Below, in pieces: positions 9,046 to 18,916 of a stretch of 64,000 nt of DNA; within the stretch, counting starts at the first letter, position 1, and the number at the start of each line of letters is the position of its first letter. The stretch lies in the NCBI RefSeq assembly GCF_013359695.1, contig NZ_JABFMU010000002.1:248001-312000 (forward strand), written 5' to 3'. This DNA is from Pseudomonas sp. C2B4. GTDB lineage: Bacteria > Pseudomonadota > Gammaproteobacteria > Pseudomonadales > Pseudomonadaceae. The notes under the pieces are model-generated. The model searched no databases. It had not been told where the DNA came from and saw nothing but the letters and a program-made list of their open reading frames with translations. The position numbers were made by a program, and so were the translations under genes.

Positions 9046-9333
9046 TCAACTGATTGGCCTGCGCGTCAGCACCTTCACCACATCATCAATTACCGCTTTG
9101 CTCATCGTCGTCAGATAGTGCGCTGCCCAAGCATGGCGGTCAGTATCTTTGGCGAACGCGGCGTCCACGGTCAGGGATTTGGCGAGGAACAGCAGGTCGG
9201 AGGCTTGAGCCAAGGCGTCGGCAATGGGGACGTCGCGGCATACGTGGAAGAGTGGTTGGTTGGAGCAGTAGAGGAAGGGGGTGAAACCGATGGTTTTTAG
9301 TTCTGAGGGTTCGGGCGGATTTGTTTTCGTCAT
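9046..9333 (-). CDS. DUF3077-type small protein under a C4-like RNA
   Basis: A 95-residue protein resembling the DUF3077 family that is common and multicopy in Pseudomonas; no function is known. Residues 19-50 contain FTPFLYCSNQPLFHVCRDVP, and a central helix has ADALAQASDLLFLAKSL. I chose the ATG at 9333 because AGGAG lies 7 nt upstream; a longer frame from 9375 would run through the structured leader. The Shine-Dalgarno region is complementary to a loop of the C4-like RNA encoded just upstream on the same strand, so expression is probably held down by antisense pairing. The context (RNA control, neighbouring toxin-antitoxin genes) suggests a phage-derived or selfish-type module, but that is inference. 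Confidence 0.72.
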   Translation of the reverse strand: MTKTNPPEPSELKTIGFTPFLYCSNQPLFHVCRDVPIADALAQASDLLFLAKSLTVDAAFAKDTDRHAWAAHYLTTMSKAVIDDVVKVLTRRPIS

Positions 9334-9341
9334 GGTGCAGC

Positions 9342-9390
9342 TCCTAATTTGAGGTGCTGTCACATTCGTTTCCAAGCGAATGGGTGACAG
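9342..9390 (-). promoter_or_regulatory. Leader hairpin and SD target sites of the DUF3077 gene
   Basis: In the transcript this leader forms a long hairpin (CTGTCAC-C-CATTCG pairing with CGAATG-TGACAG, 9357-9390) with loop CTTGGAAA (9369-9376). The Shine-Dalgarno segment AAATTAGGAG (9350 to 9341) follows. The loop is complementary to TTTTCCAA, and the SD segment to TCCTAATTT, both in the C4-like RNA. These two sites have the a/b target layout of phage P1 C4 control. Confidence 0.6.
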
Positions 9391-9460
9391 CTGTGCGCAG
9401 GTTGGAAAACCGGGAAATTAGGAAACCGGCACGCCCGAAGACGTCCCGCGCACAGCCGCC
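9386..9460 (-). ncRNA. C4-like antisense RNA
   Basis: A 75-nt element on the minus strand, upstream of and in the same orientation as the DUF3077 gene. The closing stem is 13 bp including G.U pairs (GGCGGCTGTGCGC with GCGCACAGCTGTC). Inside are a five-pair hairpin capped by a TTCG tetraloop (ACGTC-TTCG-GGCGT), a CCGG/CCGG hairpin whose loop holds TCCTAATTT, and an unpaired TTTTCCAACC. TCCTAATTT is exactly complementary to the DUF3077 Shine-Dalgarno region, and TTTCCAA to the loop of the leader hairpin. Size, layout and order fit the phage P1/P7 C4 RNA family, which is cut from the same transcript it represses. Rfam membership was not tested here. Confidence 0.68.
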
Positions 9461-9494
9461 ATAACTCGATGGGCAAACCGTTGCGTCCAATTTC

Positions 9495-9531
9495 ATCGGG
9501 TTTCCAAGCCCGATCGCTGAATGGTCAGCGA
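9495..9531 (-). promoter_or_regulatory. Two hairpins upstream of the C4-like RNA
   Basis: A hairpin ATCGGG/CCCGAT (9495-9514) displays the same eight-base loop (CTTGGAAA in the transcript) as the target hairpin at 9369-9376. It abuts a second hairpin TCGCTGA/TCAGCGA (9514-9531). The repeated loop sequence offers a second possible pairing site for the TTTTCCAA segment of the C4-like RNA. Confidence 0.5.
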
Positions 9532-9540
9532 CGTCCGGAG

Positions 9541-9870
9541 ACTATCCCGTCGAAGAAAAGCGCAACAAGGCGGCAAATTGCCCAAAAGCAAGATTCGGAG
9601 TTTGCCTACAAGACCCTACGGCGTCATCCGATATTGCGGCACCTGAAGTAAGCAATGTTTAAACGGAAAACACGCAAAAAGCTCGTGATTGACGCGTCCT
9701 GACAACATTTCAAACGCCTCAATGACCTCTCATGAGCCATCAATCAAGTGGGGGCCCAGGTTCAACGGTCAGGTGCTGGAAACGGTCATTAACAATTTTG
9801 GGAAGTGCCAAGCGTGGTCGGGTGGCCGCTCTAGCTCATAAAGTTATTCCCTTGAGATCATATTCCTTGG
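9541..9870. other. Gene-free, comparatively AT-rich spacer
   Basis: About 330 bp between the C4-like RNA region and the toxin gene. Short frames here have no ribosome site and no recognisable product. Base composition is visibly less GC-rich than the flanking core genome, in keeping with acquired DNA. The promoters of the minus-strand C4/DUF3077 unit and of the plus-strand toxin-antitoxin operon should lie here, but I cannot place them with confidence. Confidence 0.5.
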
Positions 9871-9882
9871 GTGGCATATTGT

Positions 9883-10248
9883 ATGGGCTGGGATATTGAG
9901 TACACCGATCAGTTTGGAGTCTGGTGGGAGGGGCTGGATGTGCAAGAACAGGCTTCGGTTTCGGCCAGCGTCGATTTGCTGGAGCTCTTCGGGCCAGGGC
10001 TACGCTTTCCCCACAGCAGTGACATCAAAGGCTCTCGATATGGCAATCTCCGAGAGCTGAGGGTCCAGCATGCGGGGCGACCTTATCGTGTGCTGTATGC
10101 ATTTGATCCACGTCGATGCGCTCTACTTTTGATCGGAGGGGACAAAACCGGTCAGGGCCGTTGGTATGACGAGAATGTCCCGTTGGCCGACAAGTTGTAT
10201 GGCGAACATTTGGAAACACTGCGTAAAGAGGGCCGCAACGATGGCTAA
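9883..10248 (+). CDS. RelE/ParE (HigB-like) toxin
   Basis: A 121-residue toxin-like protein. Signature segments are the N-terminal YTDQFGVWWEGL, the central GSRYGNLRELRVQHAGRPYR and VLYAFDPRRCALLLIGGDKTG, matching the phage-derived Gp49-like/HigB branch of RelE-type mRNA interferases, which cleave mRNA on the ribosome. The ATG at 9883 is preceded by GGGTGG at 8 nt; a GTG at 9871 is the alternative. Its stop overlaps the antitoxin start by 8 bp, the toxin-first order typical of higBA systems. Confidence 0.85.
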   Translation: MGWDIEYTDQFGVWWEGLDVQEQASVSASVDLLELFGPGLRFPHSSDIKGSRYGNLRELRVQHAGRPYRVLYAFDPRRCALLLIGGDKTGQGRWYDENVPLADKLYGEHLETLRKEGRNDG

Positions 10249-10546
10249 GAAATTTTCTGAACTTCAAGCTCGCATGACGCCGGAATCTCGAGCTAACGCA
10301 GAGCGGCTATTCCAGCAGCACCTGAAAGAAATGCCCTTGCATGAGTTGCGCAAGGCGCAGGAACTGAGCCAGGAAACGCTGGCCAAGACACTACATGTCA
10401 ACCAGGCGGCAATCTCCAAGATGGAGCGGCGTACCGACATGTACATCAGCACGTTGCGCAATTACATCCGCGCCATGGGCGGTGAACTGGAAATCATCGC
10501 AACCTTTCCCGAGGGGCAGGTAAAGATCGAGAACTTTTCCAACTGA
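10241..10546 (+). CDS. XRE-family HigA-like antitoxin
   Basis: A 101-residue DNA-binding antitoxin. A helix-turn-helix at about residues 38-80 (QELSQETLAKTLHVNQAAIS, then KMERR) is preceded by an N-terminal helical segment. It should neutralise the preceding toxin and repress the shared promoter. The start codon lies inside the end of the toxin gene, so the two are translationally coupled. A terminator follows 14 bp after the stop, closing a two-gene operon. Confidence 0.87.
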   Translation: MAKKFSELQARMTPESRANAERLFQQHLKEMPLHELRKAQELSQETLAKTLHVNQAAISKMERRTDMYISTLRNYIRAMGGELEIIATFPEGQVKIENFSN

Positions 10547-10559
10547 ACAGTCAGACACG

Positions 10560-10586
10560 AAAAAGCCGCGCATTGCGCGGCTTTCT
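10560..10586 (+). terminator. Terminator of the toxin-antitoxin operon
   Basis: Stem AAAGCCGCGCA / TGCGCGGCTTT followed by a short T-rich tail. The core is almost identical to the gcd terminator at 8237-8265. It lies 5 bp from the 3' end of the tRNA gene. Confidence 0.85.
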
Positions 10587-10590
10587 TGTT

Positions 10591-10667
10591 TGGTGGGCCC
10601 ACACGGACTTGAACCGTGGACCAAAGGATTATGAGTCCTCTGCTCTAACCAACTGAGCTATAGGCCC
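10591..10667 (-). tRNA. tRNA-Ile2 (anticodon CAU, lysidine-modified)
   Basis: A complete 77-nt cloverleaf with encoded CCA. Acceptor stem GGGCCTA/TGGGCCC, anticodon loop CTCATAA with a 5-bp GAGGA/TCCTT stem, and T-arm GGTTCAAGTCC. The CAU anticodon fits elongator Met or Ile2. The C4-G69 and C5-G68 acceptor pairs are known TilS recognition features and favour Ile2, which decodes AUA after lysidine modification. Elongator tRNA-Met remains the alternative. Confidence 0.92.
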
Positions 10668-10680
10668 CAGTGGTCGCGGA

Positions 10681-13600
10681 TTATAGCGACGGTTTCGCGG
10701 CTGTGCTATCCGAAAAATCCAATACGGCTGTACGAAGAAACGTCGCGGCGAATTCATCGGGGGGCAGGGGCAGGCTGACGATGTAGCCCTGAATCTGCTC
10801 GCAACCTTCAAAGGCCAGAAATTGCTGCTGGGCCTGGGTTTCGACGCCTTCGGCAATCACGGTGAATTGCATGCTGCGGCCAAGCGCGATGATGGCGCGC
10901 ACGATGGCGGCGTCGTGGGGGTCATCCGGCAAGCCGCGAACGAACGACTGGTCGATCTTGAGGATGTCCAGTGGCAGACGCTTGAGGTAGCTCAAGGATG
11001 AATAGCCCGTACCGAAATCGTCGATCGCCAGTTGCACGCCCAGGTGCTTGAGTTGATGCAGCACGGCCAGCGCTTCTTCCGCTTGGCTCATGATGAAGTT
11101 TTCGGTGATTTCCAGTTGCAGGAGTCCAGGATTGAGGCGGTAGTCTTTGAGCAGTTGTTCGATGCGTCCGAGCAGGTTCGGTTGGCGCAGTTGAGCACCT
11201 GCGAGGTTGACCGATAGCGGGCCGAGGTCCACGTAGGTTTTACTCCACTCGTGCAATTGCCGGCAGGCGGTCTCCAATACCCAGTCGCCAATTTGCAGGA
11301 TCATGCCGTTTTCTTCGGCCAGGGAAATGAAGTGCTCCGGCGGTACATCGCCAAAGGTCGGATGCCGCCAGCGGATCAGCGCTTCGGCACCCACCAGGCG
11401 ATAGTCGTCGAGGCTGATCTTGGGTTGGTAGTACAGGTGCAGTTCGTTGCGCTCGATGGCGCGTCGTAGTTCATGCTCCAGCGCTATCCGTTCACTGGCC
11501 TGCGCGGTGAGGTCGCAGGTATAGCTTTCGACCCGGTTACGCCCCTTGGCTTTGGAGCGGTACATCGCCGCGTCGGCGTTCTTGATCAGCGTGGCCACAT
11601 CGCAGCCGTCCTGTGGATAAAGGCTGGTGCCTATGCTGGAACTGATGAAAAACTCATGCTCACCGGCCTGGAACGGCGCGGTGAAGCAGTTAAGCAGCTT
11701 GGTGGCAATGTTGTCGGCATCGCTGGGTTGCTGCAGGCCGGGCAGCAGGATGATGAATTCATCGCCGCCCAAACGCGCCACCGTATCGATATCGCGCAGC
11801 TGTTCCTTGAGGCGTACGGCAATGCCCTTGAGCAGCAGGTCACCGACCGGATGACCCAGGCTGTCGTTGATGTGTTTGAAGCGGTCCAGATCCAGGAACA
11901 GCACCGCGCCCTGGCCACCGTTTTCCTTTTGGGTATTGAGTGCGCTTTGTAGGCGGCTTTCGAACAGTGTGCGGTTGGGCAGCCCGGTCAGTGGGTCGTG
12001 GTGGGCCTGATAGTCGAGTTTGGCCTGGGCGTGCTTGAGGCTGGAAATGTCGGCGAACACGGCGACAAAGTGAGTGATGAACTTGTCCCGGTTGCGCACT
12101 GCGCTGATGGTCAGCCAGCTCGGATAGAGCTCGCCATTCTTGCGGCGATTGGAAATCTCGCCTTGCCAGTGCCCCTCAGCGGTCAGCTGATGCCACATGG
12201 CGGCGTAGAACGCGCTGTCATGCAGGCCCGAGGCAAGCAGGCGCGGAGTATGGCCCAGCGCCTCGCTTTCGCTGTACCCGGTGATTTCGGTGAACGCACG
12301 GTTGACCGCGCTGATGTGCTGCTGGGTATCGGTGATCAATACGCCTTCGGCGGTGCTCTCGAACACCGTGGCGGCCTGTTGCAGTTTTTCCTGCATCAAA
12401 TGGCGCTCGGTGATGTCCCGGGCGATGGTCAGCATGCAGTCCTCATCGCCAATGGGCAGCGGGCGACTGGACACCTCACAGAGCCGGATCTGCCCGTCGC
12501 TGCGGCGGATATGGCAGCTGAAGTCACGCACGAAACCATCACGATGAAGCAGGTCGAGCATCTGTTTGCGCTCGTTGAGGTTGACCCAGATCCCCAGATC
12601 CAGGGCCGAGCGATCCACCGACATCGCGCTGTTGAACCCGGTGATGCGGCTGAAACCCTCGTTCACCTCCAACAGCAAGCCATCGCTCTGTCGCGATAGC
12701 AGCAAGCCGTCCGGGGAGGCGTGGAAGGCCTTGGCGAATTTCTCTTCGGAGGTTTGCAACTGCTGCTGGGTTTCCTTGAGTTGGGTGATATCACGCACCA
12801 CCACCACCAGGGCTGGGGTTGTATCGAGATCGAACGGTTCGGCCGAGATCAGGCCGGTGAACACCTGGCCATTGCTGCGGCGAAAGGGCATCTCCAGGTT
12901 TCGGATGCTGCCAGCCTGCAAGCGTTGTAACAGGCCCGGCCCCACGCCCGGAATGCCCCAGATGTTGAGGTCGGTGGCGGTCTGGCCAATGACGTCTTCG
13001 GCCCTGAGGCCGATTTGTTCTTCGAACGCTTCGTTGACCTCCAGCAAACAGCCGTCGGAGAGCCGTGCGATGACCAGAATGTCCGGGCATTGCTGGAACA
13101 CTGAAGCGAACTTCTGCTCCGACTGACGCAGTGCTTCTTCGGTGCGCTTGGCCTCGCTGATGTCGATCATCAGCCCGCGCATCACCGGCTCGTGGCCGTG
13201 TTCGATCAGGCTGACGATATCGCGAACCCACAAGCAACGCCCGTCTGCGGTGATGACCCGATAATCGAGGCTGTGATCGCGTCCGGCCAGCACTTCGTGA
13301 TCGCAAAAATTCTGTGCGCGGGTCAGATCGGCGGGGTGAATGATGTTTCGCCAGAATCCCGGTATCAGCCAGTGGGACAGAGGGTAGCCAAGCAGATCCT
13401 CGGCGTGGGGCGATACGTAGCTGTAGGTGAAGTCGCTCATCCGCGCTTCCCAGGCGATGGCCGACAGACTCTCCACCAGTCCGCGGTAGTGATACTCACT
13501 GCTGCGCAGTTCTTGCTCCAGATCGACCCGTCGGGCAATTTCCGAGCTGAGTCGGCGGTTGACCCGGATCACCGCCGCCAGAACGGTGATCAGCAACAGC

Positions 13601-14427
13601 AATCCTGGTAGGCCGTAAACCAGCAGATCGGACCAGAAGGTTCGATGATCGAGGACGTTGCCGACCCAATGTTCCTGTATGGCGCTGATTTCTGCCGGGG
13701 ACATGTCCGCCAGGACTTTGTCGAGGATGCCCACCAGCATTTTGTTGTTCTGCGGTACGCCCATGGCCAGTTGATAGCGGTAGGGGGTTTCGCCGCTGAC
13801 ATACAGCCCATCCAGCTTGAGCTGGCGCAAGCTCCAGACGCTGGAGGCCAGGTCACCGACGACTGCATCCACTTCGTCTGTGGCCAGCGCTTGCAACGCC
13901 GAGCTCACATTGGGCATGGCCACCAGGTTCAAGTCGGGATGGTGGGTGCGTAGCAGTTCGTGGGGGGCGTAGTTTTCCACTACGGCGATTTTCAACCCGT
14001 ACAGGTCCTGGATTTTGCGTGGTTGCGGGCCGCCGACGTGGGCCAGGATGACAATTGGAAAGTCGAGATAGGGGCGGGTGAACGACAGGTAAGCCTGGCG
14101 TTCCGGGGTCGACATAATCCCCGGCAAGAGGTCCAGTTTGCCTTGTTTGGCCTGCTCCAGCACCACCGACCAACTGACGGGCTCTATCGGTGTGAGTTTG
14201 ACAGCCAAGCGTTGGCGAATCACGTCGATATAGTCGGCTGCAAGGCCCTGATAACGACCCTGATCGTCGCGAAACTCAAAAGGTGGCCAGGACGCATCCA
14301 CACCCAGGCGCATGTCCGGGTGGGCCGCAAGCCAGCTACGTTCTTCGTCGGTTAGAGTCAGCGCGCCAGCCGTTGCGGTCCAGGTCATCAGCGACAGCAA
14401 AAAAAGCACGGTCGGCAGTCTGGGCAT
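10681..14427 (-). CDS. rmcA: SBP-PAS4-GGDEF-EAL c-di-GMP sensor protein (RmcA-like)
   Basis: A 1248-residue inner-membrane protein. Domain order: signal peptide (1-22), periplasmic SBP_bac_3 amino-acid-binding-like domain (about 25-255), membrane helix (about 268-290), four PAS/PAC units (about 310-805), GGDEF and EAL. The GGDEF motif is intact at residues 887-891, and EAL is intact from residue 1015 (EALIRWRHP). Size, architecture and location next to rpoD match P. aeruginosa PA0575 (RmcA), a redox- and metabolite-responsive protein acting mainly as a c-di-GMP phosphodiesterase. Both catalytic motifs are kept, so the direction of c-di-GMP turnover cannot be read from sequence. Confidence 0.88.
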   Translation of the reverse strand: MPRLPTVLFLLSLMTWTATAGALTLTDEERSWLAAHPDMRLGVDASWPPFEFRDDQGRYQGLAADYIDVIRQRLAVKLTPIEPVSWSVVLEQAKQGKLDLLPGIMSTPERQAYLSFTRPYLDFPIVILAHVGGPQPRKIQDLYGLKIAVVENYAPHELLRTHHPDLNLVAMPNVSSALQALATDEVDAVVGDLASSVWSLRQLKLDGLYVSGETPYRYQLAMGVPQNNKMLVGILDKVLADMSPAEISAIQEHWVGNVLDHRTFWSDLLVYGLPGLLLLITVLAAVIRVNRRLSSEIARRVDLEQELRSSEYHYRGLVESLSAIAWEARMSDFTYSYVSPHAEDLLGYPLSHWLIPGFWRNIIHPADLTRAQNFCDHEVLAGRDHSLDYRVITADGRCLWVRDIVSLIEHGHEPVMRGLMIDISEAKRTEEALRQSEQKFASVFQQCPDILVIARLSDGCLLEVNEAFEEQIGLRAEDVIGQTATDLNIWGIPGVGPGLLQRLQAGSIRNLEMPFRRSNGQVFTGLISAEPFDLDTTPALVVVVRDITQLKETQQQLQTSEEKFAKAFHASPDGLLLSRQSDGLLLEVNEGFSRITGFNSAMSVDRSALDLGIWVNLNERKQMLDLLHRDGFVRDFSCHIRRSDGQIRLCEVSSRPLPIGDEDCMLTIARDITERHLMQEKLQQAATVFESTAEGVLITDTQQHISAVNRAFTEITGYSESEALGHTPRLLASGLHDSAFYAAMWHQLTAEGHWQGEISNRRKNGELYPSWLTISAVRNRDKFITHFVAVFADISSLKHAQAKLDYQAHHDPLTGLPNRTLFESRLQSALNTQKENGGQGAVLFLDLDRFKHINDSLGHPVGDLLLKGIAVRLKEQLRDIDTVARLGGDEFIILLPGLQQPSDADNIATKLLNCFTAPFQAGEHEFFISSSIGTSLYPQDGCDVATLIKNADAAMYRSKAKGRNRVESYTCDLTAQASERIALEHELRRAIERNELHLYYQPKISLDDYRLVGAEALIRWRHPTFGDVPPEHFISLAEENGMILQIGDWVLETACRQLHEWSKTYVDLGPLSVNLAGAQLRQPNLLGRIEQLLKDYRLNPGLLQLEITENFIMSQAEEALAVLHQLKHLGVQLAIDDFGTGYSSLSYLKRLPLDILKIDQSFVRGLPDDPHDAAIVRAIIALGRSMQFTVIAEGVETQAQQQFLAFEGCEQIQGYIVSLPLPPDEFAATFLRTAVLDFSDSTAAKPSL

Positions 14428-14518
14428 AACGGTCTCGTTATGGCTCGGGGAATGCTTCGAGTGTAGACGGGCAAATCGGGGGAAGTGGGGGCGCTGAGGG
14501 ATTTAATCTGCATAAAGC

Positions 14519-14546
14519 AAAACCCCCGGCACAGGCCGGGGGTTTT
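14519..14546 (-). terminator. Terminator of rpoD
   Basis: A 12-bp perfect stem AAAACCCCCGGC / GCCGGGGGTTTT begins 5 bp past the rpoD stop. The T-run is within the 3' arm on the minus strand. The symmetric A/T flanks could also stop transcription from the other side. Confidence 0.92.
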
Positions 14547-14550
14547 GTGA

Positions 14551-16398
<1,848 letters not shown>

Positions 16399-16445
16399 AA
16401 CACCCTATCCACTGAAGGTCTTGGCGGGCAAAAAACAAGCCGAGG

Positions 16446-16451
16446 ATTATA
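16446..16451 (-). promoter_or_regulatory. Putative rpoD promoter -10 box
   Basis: A perfect TATAAT on the minus strand (context CAGGTATAATCC) lies between the dnaG stop and the rpoD start, about 48 bp upstream of the ATG. No good -35 hexamer is seen at 16-18 bp. An internal rpoD promoter near the end of dnaG is known in enterobacteria. Confidence 0.4.
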
Positions 16452-16465
16452 CCTGAGCTATGACC

Positions 16466-18436
16466 TCACGCGCCAGTTGAGGTCGGGTTTGATGCGGAAA
16501 CATTCTGTTTTAAGAGGTCGCGCATCTGTTTTGCTATCTGAATTTGCTCTTCAGCCGATAATCCCGGCTGCCTTGCTTTTTTGATGAGTTCGTCGAGGGT
16601 TTGCGTGTGCTGACCCGCGGATAACCTAGTAATGGTGTCTAAAAACTGTTGTTCAAGGTTATCGCCGTCAATTAGCCACTCCTTTTCCGCGAGTGCTTTC
16701 AAGAGGCGTCCTTGCTCTGTGCCGTGCCAACGGGCCATCAACTGAATAGAGTTTAGCTTAGGATTTTTCTGCACTGCCTCGATCAGGGCGATTAGTACCT
16801 GAGCGTAGGTATTGCTCTCGTTGGAAAAGTGATCGGCACTCTCGACCTTGCCCGCCAGTTGCGGGTAGTGGATCAGCGTGCGCAATGCGATAAGCGTCGG
16901 GGCTTCTACCGCTACGGGCGTGCGAGGGGCATAGGCCTCATCGCGATCGCCGCGCTTACCGTTTTTGCTCCACGGTTTCTTGTCCCATTTCTTGCCGCCG
17001 GCACCGGGTTTCTTCGGCGTCCATTCCTGCTGTGGGGCGTAGGCCTCCTGGGGCTGGTGGAAGTCGGCGTAGTCCGGCATGGCGTCGTAATCCATGCCTG
17101 GATCATAGGCAGGCGGCGCGTCCTGAGGCGCGCTATGTGCCAGCTGGCTGACCGCCTCACCACTCAATCCAGTGATTTCCAGCAGGCGATGGCGCATCAG
17201 TGTGCGCAGATTGGCGCCCGGCACTTTGTCGATCAGCGGCGCGGCGAGGGTGGCCATGTGGGCCTTGCCCTCAAGGGAGCGCGGATCGGCCTCCTCTGTC
17301 AGTTGTTGGAAGAAATAATCTGCCAGCGGCTGTGCATGCTGATTGATTCGTGCCCGGAAGGCGTCGGTGCCTTCGGAGCGGATCAAGGTGTCCGGGTCTT
17401 CGCCTTCGGGCAGGAACAGGAAGCGCGCGCGACGTCCGTCCTGCAGGCTTGTCAGTGTCGCTTCCAGGGCGCGCCAGGCGGCATTGCGGCCGGCCTGGTC
17501 GCCGTCGAAGCAGAACAATACGTTTGGCACCACGCGAAACAGGCGTTTCATGTGTTCTTCGCTGGTGGCGGTACCCAGTGTTGCAACAGCGTTGCGCAGC
17601 CCTTGCTGGGCCAGGGCGATGACGTCCATGTAGCCTTCGACGACGATGATTTCGTCGAGGTTGCGATTGTTCTTGCGCGCTTCATACAGGCCATAGAGTT
17701 CCTGGCCTTTGTGAAACACCGGCGTTTCGGGTGAGTTCAGGTACTTGGGCTTGTCATCTCCCAATACGCGGCCACCGAAGGCAATGATGCGGCCACGGCT
17801 GTCGCGGATCGGAAACATCACGCGATCACGAAAGCGATCATAGCGCTTGCCGGTTTCGGCGTTTTCGATCAGCAGGCCGGCATCGATCATGGCTTTTTGC
17901 TGCAGGGTATCGCTGCTCAAGTGTTTGAACAGATTGTCCCAGCCGGGGGGCGCAAAGCCGAGGCCGAAATCTCGCGCGATTTCACCGGTCAGGCCGCGCC
18001 CTTTCAAGTAATCCACGGCGGCTTTACGCGCCGGATGGCTTTTCAGGGCTTGACGGTAGAAGTCAGCGGCGGCGGTGAGCAGCGGGTACAGTGGCGAATC
18101 GGTCGGCTGCCGCGGCTTGTGCGAACGACCGCTTTCCTCGCGTGGGATTTCCATGCCGGCGGCTTTGGCCAGTTCTTCGACAGCCTGGGGAAAGTCCAGG
18201 TTGTCGTGGTCCATGATGAAGCCGAGGGCGTTGCCGCCAGCGCCGCAGCCGAAGCAGTAGTAGAACTGCTTGTCGGGGCTGACGCTGAAGGACGGGGTTT
18301 TCTCTTTGTGAAATGGGCAGCAGGCCGTGTGATTCTTGCCGGCCTTTTTCAATTGCAGGCGCGAGCTGACCACATCGACGATGTCGGTGCGGTTCAGAAG
18401 GTCGTCAATGAAGCTCTGGGGAATTAGCCCGGCCAT
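16466..18436 (-). CDS. dnaG: DNA primase DnaG
   Basis: A 656-residue primase. The N-terminal zinc finger is visible as CCPFHKEKTPSF and YYCFGCGAGG (about 39-66). The TOPRIM core has IVVEGYMDVIAL and LFCFDGDQAGRNA, and the C-terminal helicase-binding domain follows a Lys/Gly-rich linker near 470-500. It makes RNA primers for Okazaki fragments at the replication fork. I used the ATG at 18436 (MAGLIPQSFIDDLL) because it matches primase N-termini; the frame stays open 20 codons further upstream. It is the middle gene of rpsU-dnaG-rpoD. Confidence 0.97.
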   Translation of the reverse strand: MAGLIPQSFIDDLLNRTDIVDVVSSRLQLKKAGKNHTACCPFHKEKTPSFSVSPDKQFYYCFGCGAGGNALGFIMDHDNLDFPQAVEELAKAAGMEIPREESGRSHKPRQPTDSPLYPLLTAAADFYRQALKSHPARKAAVDYLKGRGLTGEIARDFGLGFAPPGWDNLFKHLSSDTLQQKAMIDAGLLIENAETGKRYDRFRDRVMFPIRDSRGRIIAFGGRVLGDDKPKYLNSPETPVFHKGQELYGLYEARKNNRNLDEIIVVEGYMDVIALAQQGLRNAVATLGTATSEEHMKRLFRVVPNVLFCFDGDQAGRNAAWRALEATLTSLQDGRRARFLFLPEGEDPDTLIRSEGTDAFRARINQHAQPLADYFFQQLTEEADPRSLEGKAHMATLAAPLIDKVPGANLRTLMRHRLLEITGLSGEAVSQLAHSAPQDAPPAYDPGMDYDAMPDYADFHQPQEAYAPQQEWTPKKPGAGGKKWDKKPWSKNGKRGDRDEAYAPRTPVAVEAPTLIALRTLIHYPQLAGKVESADHFSNESNTYAQVLIALIEAVQKNPKLNSIQLMARWHGTEQGRLLKALAEKEWLIDGDNLEQQFLDTITRLSAGQHTQTLDELIKKARQPGLSAEEQIQIAKQMRDLLKQNVSASNPTSTGA

Positions 18437-18864
18437 GGCGTTCTCGTCATCTGCGCTGAAAGGGGCCCATAACGAAGGGCGGACGAACGGGGTCATTGTC
18501 TAAGGCGCGCAAAGTGTGCGGCTCGATCAGTGTCGTCTGCTTAATCGTCGTCGGGAAGTGTATCTGCCGAAAAACCACTGACGTTAATGCCAATCAGTAT
18601 TCGATCATTTGAAAGTGTTGCGCTGAATCCGGCTGCAACCCGTCAAGGGTCTCGGATAGCTCATCATTTGGCACGCAAACGGCGCCTTGGGCTGATCGTC
18701 GTGAGAGGAATCAGTGGGTGTGCTCGTCAGTAGCCTTGAAAGGCTCGTCAGAAAAGACGTGCACCGCTGGCAAAAGAGCCAGGTCTGACGCGGTGAAGCA
18801 GATTTGTCTCGGTCGCATCTGCGGCTTCGACAGTGAAGCATCAAGCGTTTTACGCAAATGCCAT
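18437..18864. other. Gene-free gap between dnaG and rpsU
   Basis: About 430 bp with no ORF I would defend. Short minus-strand frames have Arg/Cys/Ser-rich translations typical of noise. In P. aeruginosa a YqeY-type gene occupies this interval, and I see no remnant of it here. The gap should hold a promoter for dnaG. Confidence 0.5.
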
Positions 18865-18887
18865 AAGCCCGGCTGAGGGCCGGGCTT
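18865..18887 (-). terminator. Stem-loop after rpsU
   Basis: A 9-bp perfect stem AAGCCCGGC / GCCGGGCTT with a 4-nt loop, 30 bp past the rpsU stop. It lacks a strong T-run on the minus strand, so it may be a weak terminator or attenuator before dnaG, as in the enterobacterial operon. Confidence 0.55.
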
Positions 18888-18916
18888 GGCAGAAGCTTGC
18901 TACGATCGTCTGTGTA

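Noticed and set aside
9469-9651. 60-codon plus-strand frame opposite the C4-like region
   Set aside because: It lacks a ribosome site and has a basic, low-complexity product. The structure of the other strand explains the sequence.
9746-9775. Possible att-like copy of the tRNA-Ile2 3' end
   Set aside because: Only a short GGGGCCCA-type similarity is shared. A true att core should match the tRNA end over 15 bp or more.
18605-18844. 79-codon minus-strand frame between dnaG and rpsU
   Set aside because: The Arg/Cys/Ser-rich translation has no motif or ribosome site and does not resemble YqeY.
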